NCBI GenBank assembly: GCA_016715405.1
Contig: JADKAE010000010.1
Span: 1 to 60,000, forward strand
Source of the DNA: Saprospiraceae bacterium
GTDB taxonomy: Bacteria > Bacteroidota > Bacteroidia > Chitinophagales > Saprospiraceae
DNA: 60,000 bases
Reading direction: 5' to 3'
Shown: positions 56,645 to 60,000 of the stretch, piece by piece
Numbering within the stretch: the first letter of the stretch is position 1
Layout: every line of letters starts with the position of its first letter
Translations under genes and position numbers: made by a program
Notes under the pieces: model-generated
What the model was told of the DNA's origin: nothing
The model's database searches: none
The model's input: only the letters and a program-made list of their open reading frames with translations

Positions 56645-58649
56645 TTCAGCTTTTTAAAATATAATTTTCTAACCCGCCCATTAGAAACCTTGTACCCGGT
56701 AATGGCATTGTTGTTATCTTTTATAAATTCAATTTGTCCAAAAAACCAGGCATCACTAGAAAACACATCTTCCTTAACCGGATTTAGGGCAAAGTCGCTC
56801 AGCCTGTTGTGTTTTGCCATTAATTTGCCATTCACGACAACAAGCTCATAAGTTGTTGATAATTCTTCACTGTAATAGCTGCCGGTATAATTGGATAAAT
56901 TAACGCCGGCTTTATCAAACTCCTTTATTCTTGGAGCGTCCATAGTTTGTCCCCCCTGATGAAGTTTAATCAATTTAACCTTGTCGCCTCCATCGGGTAC
57001 AAATTCGATCGTTGCTTCAACACCTTGAATCTTAAACTCAGTAGTAGTTGAAGGTATCAGCATAAATGCCGGTTGCCCGGTCGCCTGACCTGATAGCTGA
57101 CCGTTATTTTCAGTTATGCTGATGATAAAGCCCGGTTGAAGTTCATAATCACCGACATAGGTGCCTAATATATTTTGATCTACTGAAATGGGTTCGTTGG
57201 CTTTTTCCTCCTTTTTTATTTCCTTTTTAGGTTCAGCTACAATTCTATCTTTTAGGTAAATATCAACTATTTTGTGCGCTATTCCTCCCGGGTTGAATTC
57301 GGCGGAATTGCTCAACACAATCACAGAAAATTTTTCATCGGGGAAACGCGTAAGAAAGGAGCGGTATCCTGCATCAGCCCCGCCATGCTGGATTTCATTC
57401 AATCCTTTATACGTACCTACAAATTGACCAAAGGGCTCCACCGAATGTCTTTCCATTATTCAGGACAGCCGGCGTATTCATTTTATTAATTATGGTAGCG
57501 TCTCCCACTTTTATATCTGAAAAAATTTAGCGCCCAAAGGCTCAAATCTTCAGCTGTAGTAAACAAACTTGTAGCGCCCACATTGGCATAATTCAACACA
57601 CTTTTTTTAAAGCCGCTTTCATTTGCATAATAAGAGTATGCCCTGTTTTTTACAATTTTTTCATGGTCATCATAAAAAAGTGTATTTGTCATTTTCAAGG
57701 GTTCAAAAATATTCGCTTGCGTGAATGCTGCAAACGATTGACCGGATACCCTTGCGACTACTTCCGCCAATAGCGTAAAGCCGGTATTGCAATATAAAAA
57801 CTCATCGCCCGGATTAAAATTCAGTTCCTTTTGCCGGCTCACCAATTTTAAAATATGTTCTTTCGTGATCACATCATCAAATCGCCAGCCGGCCATAGCC
57901 AGTAATTCCCATTGGTCTCTCAATCCGCTGGTATGAGAGGCTAAATGTCGCAGCGTAATGGTCTTTCCAAAATCAGGAACTTCAGGGATGTATTTTCTAA
58001 TGTCATCATCCAGGCTCAGTTTGCCTTGTTTTTCCAACAACAAAATTGAAAAGACAGTAAACTGTTTCGAAACGGAAGCGATGTGAAATACCGTTGATGG
58101 GCTATTGGGAATACCATATTCCAGGTTAGCCAATCCATAACCCTTTTTATACACGATGGCGCCGTTTTTCACTACGGCGATCGATGCGCCGGGATTATCT
58201 CCGTTGTCCCACTGCGCAAATAGTTCATCAACCTTGCCACTTAGTGTAGTTGCCCCTGGCCGGATGGTTGTTATGCCGATATCATAAGCGCCTTGGGGCT
58301 CATTTTTAGAAAAAGGATAAACTTCTATGCTATATTTCCCTTTGGCTTCTGAAACAATAGAAAAAATTTCAGGCCCATTTTTTCCATTTGGGCTGTCAAA
58401 ATCTTCCAACTTCTCTCCTTGGGGATCATAAGTTGTGATCATCAGATCGACCCCTTTTTGCATTACCTTAAATAATGCATATTGATTTTTACCTAAATTG
58501 ACATCAAACCGGTGTCGTTCGCCAGGGGCAATTTCCAGTGAAACCGTTTTTCCTTTTGCCAATTCTCCTTTCTGCACCTGGGCCTGCCCTATGCCTATTT
58601 GAAAAAGAAATAAAACGGTAAAAGCTATAGCGAGTCTTACAAGATTCAT
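56641..58649 (-). CDS. secreted serine hydrolase, class C beta-lactamase fold with a DUF3471-type tail (two frame breaks)
   Basis: About 668 residues after repair. A signal peptide (MNLVRLAIAFTVLFLFQIGIGQAQ) is followed by a PPC-like beta domain of about 110 residues (ERHRFDVNLGKNQYALFKV). The hydrolase domain has Ser-Lys in ASVSKQ, Tyr in YCNTGF and the third motif in QHGGADAGYRS. The C-terminal 190 residues form a DUF3471-like beta domain. Removing one T from 57509-57512 gives YKVGDATIINKMNTPAVLNNG, and removing one G from 57433-57435 gives GAFGQFVGTYKGLNE. The substrate (peptide, ester or lactam) is unknown. Confidence 0.82.
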
Positions 58650-58742
58650 GTTTTTGTTTTTAGACCGTATTATGAAAACATTATAGAAAGAGGTAACTTT
58701 TTTTGATTAGTTGCTTAACCATACCAACTAACTCCGCGCTTT

Positions 58743-58847
58743 TAAACGCAAGGTTCGCGAAGGTTTTGCAAAGTACGCTATTGATCAATAAGCTGGACTT
58801 AAGCATTAGCGGCCATTGCGTTTCTCCTTGAGCCCTTTGCGTTAAAA
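58743..58847. repeat. AACGCAA-type inverted repeat
   Basis: AACGCAAGG...TTTTGCAAAG on one side and ATTGCGTTTCTCC...CCCTTTGCGTT on the other, in the 231-base gap between the hydrolase and DUF4256. It is reminiscent of the ACGCAAAG repeats common between Bacteroidota genes. No gene was seen in the gap. Confidence 0.5.
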
Positions 58848-58880
58848 AATAAATCCTGAACAGTTACAGAAAAGGTCGTA

Positions 58881-59445
58881 CTAGACCCTTAGCGCTCCAC
58901 GGAACCCTCTGGCAGCATAATAAGATTGCGCCCCGTTGTGATACACAAAGACACGGCCGTAGCGGCTATCACAAAAAAGGGCGCCGCCGAGTTTTCTAAT
59001 ATCATCTGGTGTTTTCACCCAACTCGACGTTTTCGTGTCGAAATTTCCAAGTTGCTGTAGCTCCCGGTATTGTTCTTCAGTGAGAATCTCAATGCCCATA
59101 GAAGTTGCCATATCAATAGCGCTATTTTCCGGTTTGAATTCTTTTCGTTCATCCAGCGCTTCGCGGTCGTAACAAAGACTTCTGCGGCCTTTAGGACTTT
59201 CCGCCGAGCAATCGAAAAAATGTATTCATCCATATTTTTATCATGCCCCACCACATCCGGTTCGCCGCCCGTGTTTTCCATTTCATAGAGCGACCACAGT
59301 TTTTGGTGTTAGTTTCCAGCTTTGCTTGTACGTCAGCCCATGCAAGCCCCTTGTGGCGGTTCCCATTTTTCTCAAAGCGGGTTTTCAATGCGCTTAGTAA
59401 TTCTTCGCGTTGTTGCGGTAACAACTCTTTTTTCATATTTTTCAA
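58881..59445 (-). CDS. DUF4256 protein (two frame breaks)
   Basis: About 188 residues after repair. Blocks of DUF4256 are spread over three frames: LLSALKTRFEKNGNRHKGL, then MENTGGEPDVVGHDKNMDEY, then MGIEILTEEQYRELQQLGNF with FDTKTSSWVKTPDDIRKLGG and YYAARGFRGALRV. Adding one A at 59300-59304 gives KLWSLYEMENTGGEP. Adding one T (plus-strand A run 59215-59220) gives FFDCSAESPKGRRSLCYDREALDERK. The function is unknown. The rifampin ADP-ribosyltransferase lies 16 bases upstream on the same strand. Confidence 0.82.
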
Positions 59446-59461
59446 TTTAAGTGCTTTTATT

Positions 59462-59893
59462 TCAGTCCTCTATTGCTTCAATACCAAGTTCCTTGAGTCG
59501 CTCAAGGCCGTCTTTCATTGCTTTGAGTTGCTCGGGGGAATGCCCTTGCCAATCCGTGACCTCGCCAATTACCCGAAGTGGATACTTAGTGCGATATGAC
59601 TTAGTTGGATTTCCAGGAAACTTCTTATCCGTTAAATTGGGATCGTCTTCAATCGGGCCGGTTGGCTCTACAATATAAATTCTACCAACGCCTTCTCCCA
59701 AGGCCAGTTCAGCGCCCCAAATTGCCGCGTCTAAAGTGGCGGTCAGATAAACATATTTCGCCATCTTTCTTTGGCCATAGTTTGAACTAAAGCCGGGTTC
59801 AATCAGGTCTCCCAATTGCAGGTTTGCCTTAGTGCCATGATAGAACTTCTCTGCTACTATCAGGTCGTTTGTAGGTTGGATTGGTTTGTCCAT
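59462..59893 (-). CDS. arr: rifampin ADP-ribosyltransferase
   Basis: It inactivates rifamycins by adding ADP-ribose from NAD+ to the 23-hydroxyl. From ATG 59893 it has 143 residues, the normal Arr length. The motifs fit closely: FYHGTKANLQLGDLIEPGF, KYVYLTATLDAAIWGAELA, RIYIVEPTGPIEDDPNLTD, KKFPGNPTKSYR and the end GLERLKELGIEAIED. An in-frame upstream start at 59968 would add residues not seen in the family. Arr homologues are widespread in environmental bacteria, so this is a likely intrinsic gene; mobility is not indicated. It is probably co-transcribed with DUF4256. Confidence 0.9.
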   Translation of the reverse strand: MDKPIQPTNDLIVAEKFYHGTKANLQLGDLIEPGFSSNYGQRKMAKYVYLTATLDAAIWGAELALGEGVGRIYIVEPTGPIEDDPNLTDKKFPGNPTKSYRTKYPLRVIGEVTDWQGHSPEQLKAMKDGLERLKELGIEAIED

Positions 59894-60000
59894 GCTGCTG
59901 TTGGTTATAATTGTCCTCGTGTTGTTTTTGGATGGCTTATTAAAGATGCATGTTTGTATTCCCGCCAATCCATGGCGTGTAAATCACCGGTAGTCTTAGC

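Noticed and set aside
1..60000. CRISPR array, transposase, integrase or prophage genes
   Set aside because: No regularly spaced repeats with unique spacers of 25-40 bases were seen, and no protein with such motifs was found.

Overview
The window is Bacteroidota DNA, probably from the Saprospiria/Chitinophagia side, though I cannot place it further from sequence alone. The reasons are TAnnTTTG promoters, the near absence of Shine-Dalgarno sequences, RprX/RprY-type two-component pairs, a fused alpha/beta 2-oxoacid dehydrogenase E1, type III glutamine synthetase, class II ribonucleotide reductase, DUF4271 beside hemD, and a crtI-crtB-lycopene cyclase operon. It is ordinary chromosome: no transposase, integrase, phage gene, CRISPR array or rRNA was seen.

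Layout. 1-9.7 kb: the end of an S41 protease, a large two-propeller exported protein, tryptophan 2,3-dioxygenase, E1 dehydrogenase, a DUF433 protein and methylmalonyl-CoA epimerase. 10-14.1 kb: a sensor pair, a mevalonate-kinase-like GHMP kinase and two small lipoproteins. 14.2-16.3 kb: groES-groEL behind an excellent sigma-54 promoter. 16.3-19.1 kb: an EamA exporter, a DUF2235 hydrolase, two tRNA-Val loci (one carrying hairpin insertions) and a cydB remnant. 19.1-26.2 kb: a PLP decarboxylase, aspS-lgt, a Nudix hydrolase, hemD and DUF4271. 26.3-33.7 kb: a second sensor pair, a COG2085 reductase, lipoproteins, a DEAD helicase lacking its 5' third, a serine hydrolase and a secreted protein. 33.7-38.2 kb: an NAD-linked formate dehydrogenase operon. 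38.4-42.3 kb: an AAA ATPase, a cyclase-fold protein, an AlkC-like protein and DUF1697. 42.3-48.4 kb: a sulfate activation and transfer cluster. 48.5-53.4 kb: class II RNR and glnN. 53.4-56.6 kb: carotenoid genes. 56.6-60 kb: a serine hydrolase, DUF4256 and a rifampin ADP-ribosyltransferase.

Genes that work together. cysD and cysNC make PAPS, and the sulfotransferase just downstream can use it; no PAPS reductase is present. The NuoE/NuoF fusion and the formate dehydrogenase alpha subunit form one NAD+-reducing enzyme. crtI, crtB and the cyclase lead from geranylgeranyl diphosphate to a cyclic carotene, and the mevalonate-kinase-like protein may feed the same isoprenoid supply. The two sensor pairs are paralogues.

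Quality warning. About 31 single-base frame breaks, mostly in short homopolymers, hit 23 genes including aspS. In each case the other frame continues the expected protein, so most look like sequencing indels; I give merged spans. The intergenic DNA is rich in palindromes: nested inverted repeats, hairpins built from tandem short words that differ at each locus, and small GC-rich mini-palindromes that also appear inside a tRNA gene.
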